Assembly: GCF_002917925.1 (NCBI RefSeq)
Contig: NZ_PPFE01000005.1
Location: 1 to 64,000 of the forward strand
Direction: 5' to 3'
Source of the DNA: Roseovarius confluentis
Lineage (GTDB): Bacteria; Pseudomonadota; Alphaproteobacteria; Rhodobacterales; Rhodobacteraceae
DNA length: 64,000 nt
The notes beneath the pieces were generated by a model. That model saw only the letters and a list, made by a program, of their open reading frames with translations. It did not search any database and had not been told where the DNA came from. Shown here one piece after another: positions 37,571-47,533 of the stretch; position 1 is the first letter of the stretch, and every line of letters begins with the position of its first letter. The translations under genes and the position numbers were made by a program.

Positions 37571-38284
37571 CTAGCCGCGTTGCGCCAGATCGTGGAAGCG
37601 CTTGGCATGCAGGAATTCGGCGCGTTTGACGGCCTCGACCGCGCGGGCCTCCTCGTCAATGCCCCATTGTTCTTCCTGCCAGCGCTCGTCGAGGCGCGAA
37701 ATCTCCCACAGGTCCTCTACCGGTCGGGCGTCCTGAAGCGCGGCAAGCCCGATCACCAGAGAGCCCGACAAGCCCACGAGATCGTGAAAGGCAGTGAGGG
37801 CAAAATTGTCCATCGCGTGCACATGTGCTGAAAAAAGCGCCAGTGACCGGGCATCCTGCGGACGGTGCATCACGCCCGCCACCGGCACCAGCCGCGCCCC
37901 GTACCGCGTTTCCGCCCAGTCCAGCAGCGGGTCCCACACCTCGGCCTGGCGCCGCACAAGGCTGTCGGGGCTGTCGGCGCGATAGCACAGAAGGTCCGTA
38001 TCGCCGTAACCGGCCAGCATCTCCGCCACTTCGGCATGCTGGTGCCGCACCTTGTCGATGGCCGCATTGGCCGACCGTGTCACCGGCATCGTGCCCGGTT
38101 GGATCAGGTCCTCCTGCGCGTCCCACTCCACCGCGATCGCCTCGGCCAGTGGGCGCGTCGGCACGATCATCGCCGCCTTGGCCGGCGTCTTGACCGCCCG
38201 GCCATCCAGCCGGATGCCGAACCCGCCCGCTTCCTCCACGACGGTAGCCTCTTTCCAGAACCGCTTGGCCTTCCACTCGCTCAT
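37571..38284 (-). CDS. ATP12-family F1-ATPase assembly chaperone
   Basis: 237 aa from ATG 38284 (MSEWKAKRFWK), overlapping the previous stop by 4 nt. The N-terminal RFWKEATVV and GGFGIRLDGRAVKTPAK segment (about residues 8-36) and the central DTDLLCYRADSPDSLV are family signatures. ATP12 (PF07542) helps assemble the F1 alpha subunit in mitochondria and alphaproteobacteria. Last of the crcB-rluC-gph operon. Confidence 0.93.
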   Translation of the reverse strand: MSEWKAKRFWKEATVVEEAGGFGIRLDGRAVKTPAKAAMIVPTRPLAEAIAVEWDAQEDLIQPGTMPVTRSANAAIDKVRHQHAEVAEMLAGYGDTDLLCYRADSPDSLVRRQAEVWDPLLDWAETRYGARLVPVAGVMHRPQDARSLALFSAHVHAMDNFALTAFHDLVGLSGSLVIGLAALQDARPVEDLWEISRLDERWQEEQWGIDEEARAVEAVKRAEFLHAKRFHDLAQRG

Positions 38285-38961
38285 GCTGCGGCCTCCCATA
38301 TTTGCTGCAACAGGGGCGGCAGGTCCTCGAAACGTTCGATCACGTGCCGCGCCGCGCCCAGCGACTCGCGCGGGTGATAGCCCCAGCCGACGCCAATGCC
38401 CGCGACGCCCGCCGCCGCGGCCATCTCCATGTCGAAACTGGTGTCGCCGATCATAACCGCCTGGTGCGGCTCCAGCCCGGTCTCGGACAGGGCCGCGCGA
38501 ATCATCGACGGATGCGGTTTTGACGGGTGGTGGTCGCTGACCTGCTGGGTGATGAACATCCGCTCGAGCCCATGCCCTTCCAGCAACTTGTCCAACCCCC
38601 GGCGCGACTTGCCCGTCGCCACGCCCAGCAGCGTCTCGGGTTGCGCGTTAAGCGCCTCCAGCACCTCCCGCGCCCCGGGATAAAGCGGCGAGGATTGCGC
38701 TGCACCGATCTCGGCCCGCAAGGCAACATAAGCGTCCTTGTACCATTCCACCATGCGATCCTGCATCCCGGCCTCCAGGTCCGGCGCCAGCAACGCGATG
38801 GCCCGGTCCAGCGACAGCCCGACAATCGACAGGATCGCCTCGCGCGTCGGTGCCTCTCGCTCGGCCCTCGCAAAGGCATGGCTCATCGCCGCGACTATAT
38901 CCGCCTGGCTGTCGACCAGCGTGCCGTCCACGTCGAAGATCACCAGCCGCAGCGCGCTCAT
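38281..38961 (-). CDS. HAD-family phosphatase (phosphoglycolate phosphatase-like)
   Basis: 226 aa from ATG 38961; nucleophile motif FDVDGTLVDS (Asp10, Asp12), motif II ATGKSRRG (about 112-119), motif III KPHP and the motif IV GDTSFDMEMA (about 171-180). A cap-type helical insert lies between. It resembles Gph phosphoglycolate phosphatase, but pyrophosphatase or nucleotidase activity is possible. 4-nt overlaps on both sides. Confidence 0.9.
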   Translation of the reverse strand: MSALRLVIFDVDGTLVDSQADIVAAMSHAFARAEREAPTREAILSIVGLSLDRAIALLAPDLEAGMQDRMVEWYKDAYVALRAEIGAAQSSPLYPGAREVLEALNAQPETLLGVATGKSRRGLDKLLEGHGLERMFITQQVSDHHPSKPHPSMIRAALSETGLEPHQAVMIGDTSFDMEMAAAAGVAGIGVGWGYHPRESLGAARHVIERFEDLPPLLQQIWEAAA

Positions 38962-40013
38962 CGCAGCGCCTCGAACGGGTCCTCGGCGGCCAGGTCCGGC
39001 GTCCAGCCCAGCGTCTCGAACGTATTTGCCATGTGCTCTGGCAGCTCCGCGTCGATTACCACCGGCTTTTTCGTCACCGGATGCTCGAACGCCATGGTCC
39101 GCGCATGCAGGTGCAGCTTGTTCGAAATGATCCCGCCCAGCTTTGCCCCCCAGCCGTCGCCAAGGTTCTCCTGGCTCGAGCCGCCATATTTGCCATCGCC
39201 CACGATGGGGTGGCCGATCTCGGCCATATGCGCCCGCAACTGATGCGTGCGCCCTGTGATGGGCTCCATCGCCACCCACGCGGCCCGGCTGGCCACCCGG
39301 TAGAGCGTCGCGTATTGCGTGATCGCCCGCTTGGCGCCCTTGGTGTGGTCCACCTCGCCGGGATGGATGCAGACCATCTTCTCGCCCTCGCCGCGCGATC
39401 CATGCCCCCCGGCCTTGACCAGCCCGTATTTGACCTCGCCCAAATACGGCGTCGGCACACCGGCCACCACGGCCCAGTAGATCTTGCGCGTCTCGCGGTG
39501 CCGGATCGCCTGGGTCATCGCCGCTGCCATCGCCCGCGTGCGCGCCAGGATCAGGACACCGGATGTATCCTTGTCCAGCCGGTGCACCAGCCGCGGCGCT
39601 TCATCCATTCCGAACCGCAGCGCATCGGCCAGCCCGTCCACGTGCCGGGTCAGCTTGCTGCCCCCCTGCACCGGCAGGCCCGGCGGCTTGTTCAGCGCGA
39701 TGATATGATCGTCGCGATAGATCACCGCGTCCCGCATCATTTTCGCGTCGGCGTCCGAAACCTTGGACTTCTGTTTCTCCACCGGCACGCTTTCCACCTC
39801 GCCCGGCTCCGGCAGGGGCGGCACGCGCACCTGCTGGCCCTCTTTCAGACGCGTGTTTGCCTTCACCCGCCCGCCATCGACGCGCAGCTCGCCCTTGCGG
39901 CACATCTTCTCGATCCGGCCTTGCGCCACATGCGGAAATCGCCGCCGCAGCCAACGATCCAGCCGCTGGTCGCCCTCGCCGGCCTCCACCGTCAATGTCT
40001 GCACACCGCTCAT
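38958..40013 (-). CDS. rluC: Large-subunit rRNA pseudouridine synthase, RluC/RluD type
   Basis: 351 aa from ATG 40013 (MSGVQTLTVEAGEGDQRLDRWL). An N-terminal S4 RNA-binding domain (about residues 16-66) is followed by the RluA-type catalytic domain with HRLDKDTSG, Asp147 being the nucleophile, and MEPITGRTHQLRAH. The target uridines cannot be read from sequence; RluC (23S 955/2504/2580) is the best guess. Start overlaps the crcB stop by 4 nt. Confidence 0.9.
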   Translation of the reverse strand: MSGVQTLTVEAGEGDQRLDRWLRRRFPHVAQGRIEKMCRKGELRVDGGRVKANTRLKEGQQVRVPPLPEPGEVESVPVEKQKSKVSDADAKMMRDAVIYRDDHIIALNKPPGLPVQGGSKLTRHVDGLADALRFGMDEAPRLVHRLDKDTSGVLILARTRAMAAAMTQAIRHRETRKIYWAVVAGVPTPYLGEVKYGLVKAGGHGSRGEGEKMVCIHPGEVDHTKGAKRAITQYATLYRVASRAAWVAMEPITGRTHQLRAHMAEIGHPIVGDGKYGGSSQENLGDGWGAKLGGIISNKLHLHARTMAFEHPVTKKPVVIDAELPEHMANTFETLGWTPDLAAEDPFEALR

Positions 40014-40387
40014 GCCCAGATCCCCCGCGCCAGCCAGACGCCCAGTGCCAGTCCGAGGATCGACAGCGCCACCGACAGGATCACGTAAAGTGCCGCCGTC
40101 CCCACCGCGCCGCGCTCGTAAAGTGTGAACGCCTCCAGCGAAAAGGCCGAGAAGGTCGTGAACCCGCCCAGCACGCCCGCCATCAGGAACGGGTTCAAAT
40201 GCGTGATGTCCTTGTGGAACGTGTAGACCACCACCATCCCCATCAGGAACGACCCCAAGACGTTTACCGGCAGCACGCCCAACGGGAACCCGCCAGCGAC
40301 GTGACGCGCCACCGCCTGCCCCACACCGAAGCGCAGCATCGAGCCCATGGCGCCGCCAAGGCCCACCTGAAGAAAGGTCATCCACAT
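40010..40387 (-). CDS. crcB: Fluoride channel CrcB/FluC
   Basis: 125 aa from ATG 40387; four helices and the Fluc signature GGFTTFSAFSLE (about residues 75-86) plus the early GGAMGSMLRFGVG and PLGVLPVNVLGSFLMG. Exports fluoride as a dual-topology dimer. Leads the minus-strand operon. No fluoride riboswitch of the crcB type was found upstream. Confidence 0.93.
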   Translation of the reverse strand: MWMTFLQVGLGGAMGSMLRFGVGQAVARHVAGGFPLGVLPVNVLGSFLMGMVVVYTFHKDITHLNPFLMAGVLGGFTTFSAFSLEAFTLYERGAVGTAALYVILSVALSILGLALGVWLARGIWA

Positions 40388-40494
40388 GGCCGCGTCTGTC
40401 GCCTCTGCCCCCGGTTTTGTCAAGCTGGGCAGGCTTGGCTTGCATGCGCCGTGAACAACGCTACGCTGCGTCAACCAAAGACCCGGAGCCCCCG

Positions 40495-41730
40495 ATGCAA
40501 GACCCCGACAGCTTCCTGCGCCGCCTGTTCGACCGTGCCGTGGAAGTGGCCGACCCGATGCAAAGCCTCGCCGCGCACCTTCCACCCCGCCCCGAGGGGC
40601 GCCTCGTGGTGATCGGCGCCGGCAAGGCCAGCGCCCGCATGGCCGAGGCGGTCGAGGCCGCCTATGGTCCCTGCGAGGGGCTGGTGATCACCCGCTACGG
40701 CTATGCCCGTCCCTGCGAAGGCATCGAGATTGTCGAGGCCGCGCATCCCGTCCCGGATCAGGCCGGGGTCGACGCCACCCGTCGGATGCTGGCCCTGCTG
40801 GACACCTGCGGCGAAGGAGACACCGTTCTGGCGCTTATCTCCGGCGGCGGCTCCGCGCTCCTCTGTGCGCCCGCCGAGGGGATCACGCTCAACGAAAAAC
40901 AGGCGCTGACCGACGCGCTGCTGGCCTCCGGCGCGCCCATCGGCGCCATCAACGGCATCCGCAAGCAGATCTCGGCGGTCAAGGGCGGCAAGCTCGCCGC
41001 CGCCGCCCACCCCGCCAAAATGGTCGCGCTTCTGATCTCCGACGTGCCCGGCGACAACCCGAGCGACATCGCCAGCGGCCCAACCGTCGGCGACACCGGC
41101 ACCCCGGCTCGCGCCTTGGAGGCCTTAGACCGCTGGAACGTCACGCCGTCGCCTTCCATCACCGACTACCTGAGCGCGGGCGGAAATCCCCTGCCCCCCG
41201 ACGATCCGCGCCTGTCGACCGTGGAAAACGTGATTTACGCCGCGCCCTCGCAATCGCTCGCCGCCGCCGCCGAGATGGCGGAAGCGGAAGGGATCGAGGT
41301 GCAAATCCTCGGCGACGCAATCGAAGGCGAGGCCCGCGACGTCGCCGCCGAACATGCCGACCTCGCGCGTAAGGCACAGGGCGACAAACCTGTCCTCCTG
41401 CTCTCGGGCGGCGAACTTACCGTCACCCGACGCGGCAACGGCATCGGCGGGCCTAACGCGGAATATTGTCTCGCTCTCGCCGTCGCCCTCGATGGCGCCC
41501 CCGGCATCCACGCGCTGGCCTGCGACACCGACGGCGTCGACGGCGCGGCAGAGGTCGCCGGTGCGGTCGTCTCACCCGACACACTCTCCAAGGCCCCCGA
41601 CGCCGCCGACGCGCTCGCCATCAACGACGCGCACGGCTTCTTCGGGCGCATCGGCGACCAGGTCGTGACCGGCCCCACGCTCACCAACGTCAACGACTTC
41701 CGCGCGATTCTCGTCATGCCAAAACCATGA
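40495..41730 (+). CDS. Glycerate 2-kinase / hydroxypyruvate-type (MOFRL family)
   Basis: 411 aa from ATG 40495. Domain 1 has the VIGAGKASARMAEAV segment (about residues 38-52), ISGGGSALLCAP (about 115-126), and the conserved KQISAVKGGKLAAAAHPAKMVALLISDVPGD. The C-terminal MOFRL domain includes LLSGGELTVTRRGNGIGGPNAEYCLALAV. Known as glycerate kinase, class II (GckA/TtuD). Provides 2-phosphoglycerate, in line with serine-cycle or sugar-acid metabolism. Its stop overlaps the M20 gene by 4 nt. Confidence 0.92.
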   Translation: MQDPDSFLRRLFDRAVEVADPMQSLAAHLPPRPEGRLVVIGAGKASARMAEAVEAAYGPCEGLVITRYGYARPCEGIEIVEAAHPVPDQAGVDATRRMLALLDTCGEGDTVLALISGGGSALLCAPAEGITLNEKQALTDALLASGAPIGAINGIRKQISAVKGGKLAAAAHPAKMVALLISDVPGDNPSDIASGPTVGDTGTPARALEALDRWNVTPSPSITDYLSAGGNPLPPDDPRLSTVENVIYAAPSQSLAAAAEMAEAEGIEVQILGDAIEGEARDVAAEHADLARKAQGDKPVLLLSGGELTVTRRGNGIGGPNAEYCLALAVALDGAPGIHALACDTDGVDGAAEVAGAVVSPDTLSKAPDAADALAINDAHGFFGRIGDQVVTGPTLTNVNDFRAILVMPKP

Positions 41731-42881
41731 CGCTGCCGCCCGACCTCTCGGCGCAAATGACCGAATGGCGCCATGCCTTTCACCGGATGCCGGAACTGGG
41801 CTTCGACCTGCCCCGCACCAGTGCCCGCGTCGCCGACCTGCTGCGCGGCTTCGGGCTGGAGGTTCACTCCGGCATCGGCCAGTCCGGCGTCGTCGGCATC
41901 CTTCAGAAAGGCAACGGCACCCGCACCATCGCCATCCGCGCCGACATGGACGCGCTGCCGATCACCGAGCAGACCGACGTCGCTTACCGTTCCGAGGTTC
42001 CCGGCCAGATGCACGCCTGCGGCCATGACGGCCACACCACAATGGCCCTTGGCGCGGCAAAGGCGCTGGCCGAAGCCGACGACCTCTCGGGGCGCATCGT
42101 CTTCCTCTTCCAGCCGAACGAAGAACACGGTCAAGGTGCCGCTGCCATGATCGCCGAAGGTGTTTTCGACCGCTTTGACGTCGAGGCCGTCTACGGCATG
42201 CACAACATCCCTGGCATGCCCGTGGGCCAGTTCGCCACCCGCACGGGCCCGATCACCGCCAGCGAAGCGCTTTTCGAGATCATCATCGAGGCGCGCGGCG
42301 GCCACGCTGCCCTGCCCCACATGGGCGCCGATGCCATCACCATCGGTGCCGAGCTCGTCGGCGCGCTGCAAACCATCGTCTCGCGCAAGCTCGACCCAGC
42401 ACAGAACGGTGTCGTATCGGTCACCGGCTTCGAAACCGACGGCAAGCGGAACGTCCTGCCCGGACGCGCCACCCTCACCGGCGACGCCCGGGCGCTCACG
42501 CCCGAGGTCAACGCCCAAATCGAGGCCGCCATACGCCGAATCGTGGCCGGCATCTGCACTGCCCATGACGTCACCGGCCATGTGACCTACGACACGATCT
42601 TCCGCCCCACGATCAACGCGCCCGAACCCGTCACCACGGCCACCGCCGCCGCGCAAGCCATCGGCGCACCGATGGATGCGGCCTGCCCGCCGAAACTCTT
42701 CTCCGAGGATTTTGCCGAAATGGCCGCAACACGCCCGGGATGTTTCGTGCTGATGGGCAACGGCACCGAAGGGCCGCACGCCCGCCCCCTGCATTCGGCG
42801 GACTATGACTTCAACGATGACACGCTGGCCCACGGCGCAGCTTTCTGGGTTGCCGTTGCACGGGCCGAACTGGCCGGCTGA
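41727..42881 (+). CDS. M20D-family amidohydrolase (hippurate hydrolase / HipO-like)
   Basis: 384 aa from ATG 41727. Metal-binding residues: RADMDALPI (about 71-79), HACGHDGH (Cys98, His100), NEEHGQG with the catalytic Glu pair (about residues 133-134), and MHNIPG. Lid domain has ARGGHAALPHMGADAI. Members remove acyl groups from amino acids (hippurate, N-acyl-amino acids, or IAA conjugates); the exact one is uncertain. It converges with UDP-glucose dehydrogenase with only 1 nt between stops. Confidence 0.92.
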   Translation: MTLPPDLSAQMTEWRHAFHRMPELGFDLPRTSARVADLLRGFGLEVHSGIGQSGVVGILQKGNGTRTIAIRADMDALPITEQTDVAYRSEVPGQMHACGHDGHTTMALGAAKALAEADDLSGRIVFLFQPNEEHGQGAAAMIAEGVFDRFDVEAVYGMHNIPGMPVGQFATRTGPITASEALFEIIIEARGGHAALPHMGADAITIGAELVGALQTIVSRKLDPAQNGVVSVTGFETDGKRNVLPGRATLTGDARALTPEVNAQIEAAIRRIVAGICTAHDVTGHVTYDTIFRPTINAPEPVTTATAAAQAIGAPMDAACPPKLFSEDFAEMAATRPGCFVLMGNGTEGPHARPLHSADYDFNDDTLAHGAAFWVAVARAELAG

Positions 42882-42882
42882 C

Positions 42883-44229
42883 CTACTCTGCCGCTTCTTC
42901 CGCTTCGGGTCTGCGCTCGAACGCGGTGCGGCCGACGCTGTCATAGGCGATGAACCCGGCGCGTTTCGCGTCCTTGACCGAGTAGATGTTGCGCAGATCG
43001 GCCATCCGGGCGACGTTCATCCGCCGCGCGATCCGCTTCAGGTCCAGCGCCCGGAACTCGTTCCATTCCGTCAGGATCACCACCAGGTCTGCATTGCCCA
43101 CCGCCTTGTAGGGGTTCTCGGACCATTGCACGCCCGGTAGCCGTTCATGCCCTTCCCGCTCGCCCTGCGGGTCGCAGATGCGCACCTTGGCCCCCCCGCC
43201 CACCAACGCCGGCACGATGGTCAGCGACGGCGCCTCGCGCATGTCATCCGTGTTGGGTTTGAATGTCGCCCCCAGCACCGCGATGATCTTGCCGTTGAAG
43301 CTGCCCTCGCAGAGGTCCAGAAGCTTGTCGATCATCCGCCGCTTCATCTCTTCGTTTACGGAAATCACCGCCTCGGTGATGTGCAGCGGCACGCCATATT
43401 CCTGCCCGGTCCGGGCCAATGCCCGCGTGTCCTTGGGAAAGCAGCTGCCGCCATAGCCCGGCCCGGCATGCAGGAACTTGTTGCCGATCCGCCCATCCAG
43501 GCCCATGCCCCGGCTGACCTGCTTCACGTCTGCGCCGGTGCGCTCGCACAGCGCGGCGATCTCGTTGATGAAAGTGATCTTGGTCGCCAGAAAGGCGTTC
43601 GCCGCGTACTTTATCATCTCCGCGCTTTCCAGATCCGTGATCAGGATCGGGAACTCGCGCAGGTAAAGCGGGCGATAAATATCCTCCATCACCTCCGCCG
43701 CGCGCTGCGACTGCACGCCCACGACCACGCGGTCGGGCTTCATGAAATCCTCGATCGCCGCACCCTCACGCAGGAATTCAGGGTTCGAGGCGACGTCGAA
43801 CTCCAGATCCGGATTCGCCTTGCGCACCGCCTGTTTCACCTGCCGGTTCGTGCCCACGGGCACCGTCGACTTGGTGACGATCACGATATAGTCGTTGGCC
43901 AGCTTCGCCACTTCCTGCGCTGCGGCCATCACGTAGGTCAGATCGGCATGCCCGTCGCCGCGCCGCGTGGGCGTGCCCACCGCGATGAATACGGCCTCCG
44001 CACCGTCCAGCGCCTGTGGCAGGTCCTGCGTGAACGTCAGCCGCCCGGCCTCGACGTTCTTCTGCATCAGAACGTCCAGCCCCGGCTCGTAGATCGGCAC
44101 CTCGCCATGGTTCAGCTTCTCGACCTTGGCGGCGTCCTTGTCGACGCACACGACGTCATGCCCGAAATCCGAGAAGCACACCCCGGACACAAGCCCGACA
44201 TAGCCGGTTCCAATCATCGCAATCTTCAT
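42883..44229 (-). CDS. UDP-glucose 6-dehydrogenase
   Basis: 448 aa. Rossmann motif MIGTGYVGLVSGVCFSDFG (about residues 5-23), the catalytic GPGYGGSCFPKD with Cys263 and Lys266, and the C-terminal FKPNTDDMREAP for UDP binding. Oxidises UDP-glucose to UDP-glucuronate, a precursor for exopolysaccharide or LPS. It stands alone on the minus strand, upstream of glmM with 207 bp in between; no polysaccharide cluster is visible in the window. Confidence 0.97.
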   Translation of the reverse strand: MKIAMIGTGYVGLVSGVCFSDFGHDVVCVDKDAAKVEKLNHGEVPIYEPGLDVLMQKNVEAGRLTFTQDLPQALDGAEAVFIAVGTPTRRGDGHADLTYVMAAAQEVAKLANDYIVIVTKSTVPVGTNRQVKQAVRKANPDLEFDVASNPEFLREGAAIEDFMKPDRVVVGVQSQRAAEVMEDIYRPLYLREFPILITDLESAEMIKYAANAFLATKITFINEIAALCERTGADVKQVSRGMGLDGRIGNKFLHAGPGYGGSCFPKDTRALARTGQEYGVPLHITEAVISVNEEMKRRMIDKLLDLCEGSFNGKIIAVLGATFKPNTDDMREAPSLTIVPALVGGGAKVRICDPQGEREGHERLPGVQWSENPYKAVGNADLVVILTEWNEFRALDLKRIARRMNVARMADLRNIYSVKDAKRAGFIAYDSVGRTAFERRPEAEEAAE

Positions 44230-44436
44230 CGGGTTTCGCCCCTGATCTGCCTGTCGCCCCCGCCCTTCTTATGCGGTCGCGGTTCGCCGTCCGTCAACGC
44301 GCATCTGCGACGGGCCGGCGGGGCTATGCGTTCTATGCCACAAATGGCTCATGCCCGCGCGCACCATTGGACAGGGCGCAGCCGCGCTTGTATGAGAATG
44401 GTCACAAAAACGTCACGGGGCTAAAGGTGCGGGTGC

Positions 44437-45780
44437 ATGGCTGACAAACTGTTCGGAACCGACGGTGTCCGCGGAGAGGCCAATACTTGGCCCATGACCG
44501 CCGAACTGGCGCTGAAGCTGGGCGCGGCCGCCGGCCGTCACTTCCGCCGCGACAACCAGGAACACCGCGTGGTGATCGGCAAGGACACGCGCCTGTCGGG
44601 CTATATGATCGAATACGCCCTGACCGCCGGATTTGCCTCGACCGGCATGGATGTCTTCCTGCTCGGCCCTGTGCCGACACCCGCCGTGGGGTACCTGACC
44701 CACTCGCTTCGGGCTGACGTGGGCGTGATGATCTCGGCCAGCCACAACCCGGCCAGCGACAACGGGATCAAGCTTTTCGGCCCCGATGGCTTCAAACTGT
44801 CGGATGAGTCCGAAGCCGGGATCGAGAAACTGCTGCAGGACGGCGCACGACTTGCCAAGCCGGAAAACATCGGCCGCGCCAAGCGGTTCGAGGACGCCCG
44901 TGGCCGCTATGTCGAGTATGCCAAGACCACCTTCCCCTATCGCGGACGGCTCGAAGGGCTGCGGATCGTGGTCGATTGCGCCAACGGCGCGGCTTACAAG
45001 ACCGCCCCCGCCGTGCTGTGGGAACTGGGCGCCGACGTGATCTCTCTCGGGGTCGAGCCCGACGGCACCAACATCAATTTCGAATGTGGCTCCACCCACC
45101 CCGAAGCCGCTGCGCGCAAGGTTCTGGAAACCCGCGCCGATCTCGGCATCTGCCTCGACGGCGACGCCGACCGCGTCGTGCTGATCGACGAAACCGGGCA
45201 TATCGCCGACGGGGACCAGATCATGGCCCTCATCGCCACCCGCTGGGCCGCCGAAGGCCGGCTGAAGGGCGATGCGCTGGTCGCCACCGTCATGTCCAAT
45301 CTTGGGCTGGAACGGCACCTTGAATCCAAGGGCATCGGGCTCAAGCGCACCAAGGTCGGCGACCGCTACGTGGTCGAAGAGATGCGCGCCAGCGGCCACA
45401 ACCTGGGCGGCGAACAGTCCGGCCATATCGTCATGACGGATTACGCCACCACCGGCGACGGGCTGATTGGCGCGCTTCAGTTCCTCGCCTCGATGGTGGA
45501 AACCGGCCAGAAGGCCAGCGAACTGGCGCGTGTCTTCACCCCCATCCCGCAAAAGCTGATCAATGTCCGCTACCAGTCCGGCCAGACCCCGCTCGAGGCC
45601 GACGCGGTGCAACAGGCCATCGCCGACGGCGAGAAGAAGCTGGGCAGCGACGGCCGCCTTCTGATCCGTAAATCCGGCACCGAACCCCTGATCCGCGTCA
45701 TGGGCGAGGCCGTCGATCCCGCCCTTTTGGACACCGTCCTGGAGGATGTCGTGGGTGCGGTGAAACAGGCGACGGTCTGA
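44437..45780 (+). CDS. glmM: Phosphoglucosamine mutase
   Basis: 447 aa. The phosphoserine loop [12 protein letters not shown] carries Ser102; metal-binding DGDADR is near residues 241-246; sugar-binding GGEQSGHIV is at about 325-333 and the phosphate-binding [12 protein letters not shown] near the C-terminus. Converts glucosamine-6-P to glucosamine-1-P for peptidoglycan and LPS. It converges with hyuB. Confidence 0.98.
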   Translation: MADKLFGTDGVRGEANTWPMTAELALKLGAAAGRHFRRDNQEHRVVIGKDTRLSGYMIEYALTAGFASTGMDVFLLGPVPTPAVGYLTHSLRADVGVMISASHNPASDNGIKLFGPDGFKLSDESEAGIEKLLQDGARLAKPENIGRAKRFEDARGRYVEYAKTTFPYRGRLEGLRIVVDCANGAAYKTAPAVLWELGADVISLGVEPDGTNINFECGSTHPEAAARKVLETRADLGICLDGDADRVVLIDETGHIADGDQIMALIATRWAAEGRLKGDALVATVMSNLGLERHLESKGIGLKRTKVGDRYVVEEMRASGHNLGGEQSGHIVMTDYATTGDGLIGALQFLASMVETGQKASELARVFTPIPQKLINVRYQSGQTPLEADAVQQAIADGEKKLGSDGRLLIRKSGTEPLIRVMGEAVDPALLDTVLEDVVGAVKQATV

Positions 45781-45799
45781 ACGCATCGCGCGGCCAGCC

Positions 45800-47533
45800 T
45801 CACCCCAACCGCCGCTGCGTCGTCGCCACTTTGTCGACCACGCCCTCCTCGATGACCACGCCAAAGAGCCGCTCCGCCTCCTCGACGCTGTACCGCCCCA
45901 GCCGCACATCCGCGGCCACCAGCGCCGGCTCCCGCTGCATCGGGTCCCCGTACCCGCCGCCGCCCGGCGTTTTCACCCGCACCCGGTCGCCGGGCTCAAG
46001 CGGAATGCCCTGCTCCTTCGACAAATGCACCGGCGTATAGGGCACGTCGCCCCGCCACACCGTCACCTCGTTCGGCGCACCGTCGCCGCCGCCCATCGCG
46101 CCCTGAGGCCCGAACCGCCCGTGATCCATGACAAAGCTCGCCTTGGCCTGACCGCGCCGCAGTTCCACCTCGTAATCAAGGCCGAACCCGCCACGCATTC
46201 GGCCCGCCCCGCCTGACCCTTCGCGCAGCGCATAGCGGTGGTAGAGCACCGGAAAGGCCTGCTCCATGATCTCCACCGGCGGCGCCTTGGAAATCCCGAT
46301 GGTCGAACAGCCATTGCTGATCCCGTCACCATCGTCCCAGCCGCCATAACCGCCGCCGGACAACTGATACATCACGAAATCCCGACCCTTCGCCGGGTCA
46401 TGCCCGCCCAGCGCGAAGTTTCCGCTTGTTCCCGCCGGTGCCGCCGTCACCCGCTCGGGCAGCGCCTGAACCAATGCGGCGAACACCGCCTCCGCGATCC
46501 GCTGGCTCACTTCTGCGGCGCATCCCGACACCGGGCGAGGATATTGCGCATCCAGGAACGTACCCTCGATCCCCGTCACTTCCAGCGGCTCGAACGCCCC
46601 CGCGCTGATCGGCACGTCGGGAAAGATATGCCGCATCGCCAGGTAGACCGAGCTCAGGGTCGTTGCTCGGACCGAATTCATCGGCCCCAGGCACGGCGGC
46701 GCCGACCCGGTGAAATCGAACACCAGCCGCTCGGCCTCCCGCGTGACCTTCAGGCGGATCGCCAGCGGCTCATCCACAACGCCATCGCTGTCGATCCACG
46801 CAACGGCCTCATACGCCCCCGCCGGAATCTCCCCGATGAACCGTCGCATCTGCTGCGCCGCGCGGTCCCGCAACGCTTCAATCGCCGCCTCGACCACGTC
46901 ATCGCCATAGCGATCCATCAGCGCGCCCAGCCGCTCGGCCCCCAGATCCAGTGCCGCGGCCTGCGCCCGCACATCGCCGATCCGCTGATCGGCCACTCGG
47001 ATGTTGGAACAGATGATGCTGTAGATCTCCGCATCCATCTGCCCCCGCTTGAACAGCTTCACCGGCGGCAGGCGCAGCCCTTCCTGCTCCACCGCCGTGG
47101 CACTGGCGGAAAAGCCTCCGGGCACCGCACCGCCGGTGTCAGGCCAATGCCCCGTATTCGACAGCCAGCAGAACAGGCGATCCCCGCGATAGAAAGGCCG
47201 CGCAAAGCGCACGTCCATCAAATGCGTGCCCCCCAGATAGGGATCGTTGACGATATAGATATCCCCAGGCTCCGGCGCGCCCACGCGCCCATCCCCGATC
47301 ATCTCGATCAGCGTGGCCGTGGAATATTGCATCGTGCCGACGAACACCGGCAGGCCACCCGCCCCCTGCGCGATCAACGCCCCATCGGCAGCGGCGTATA
47401 TCCCGTCCGAACGGTCATTCGCCTCGGCGATCACCGGCGAAAACGCGGCCCGTGAAAACGCCAGGTCCATCTCGTCGCAGACCTGCTGCAACCCGGCCTG
47501 GATAACCGACAGCGTGATCGGATCCATCGTCAT
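45800..47533 (-). CDS. hyuB: Hydantoinase/oxoprolinase B-type subunit
   Basis: 577 aa from ATG 47533 (MTMDPITLSVIQAGL), overlapping the hyuA stop by 4 nt. Conserved blocks HLMDVRFARPFYRGDRLFCWLSNTGHWPD (about residues 103-131) and the C-terminal GGGGYGDP (about 540-547) with the GGDGAPNEVTV segment identify HyuB/oxoprolinase B. With HyuA it probably hydrolyses a cyclic imide or amide such as 5-oxoproline or a hydantoin, using ATP. Confidence 0.92.
   Translation of the reverse strand: MTMDPITLSVIQAGLQQVCDEMDLAFSRAAFSPVIAEANDRSDGIYAAADGALIAQGAGGLPVFVGTMQYSTATLIEMIGDGRVGAPEPGDIYIVNDPYLGGTHLMDVRFARPFYRGDRLFCWLSNTGHWPDTGGAVPGGFSASATAVEQEGLRLPPVKLFKRGQMDAEIYSIICSNIRVADQRIGDVRAQAAALDLGAERLGALMDRYGDDVVEAAIEALRDRAAQQMRRFIGEIPAGAYEAVAWIDSDGVVDEPLAIRLKVTREAERLVFDFTGSAPPCLGPMNSVRATTLSSVYLAMRHIFPDVPISAGAFEPLEVTGIEGTFLDAQYPRPVSGCAAEVSQRIAEAVFAALVQALPERVTAAPAGTSGNFALGGHDPAKGRDFVMYQLSGGGYGGWDDGDGISNGCSTIGISKAPPVEIMEQAFPVLYHRYALREGSGGAGRMRGGFGLDYEVELRRGQAKASFVMDHGRFGPQGAMGGGDGAPNEVTVWRGDVPYTPVHLSKEQGIPLEPGDRVRVKTPGGGGYGDPMQREPALVAADVRLGRYSVEEAERLFGVVIEEGVVDKVATTQRRLG

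Noticed and set aside
40388-40494. Possible fluoride riboswitch upstream of crcB
   Set aside because: The short gap lacks the conserved crcB motif pattern, and no pseudoknot could be drawn.
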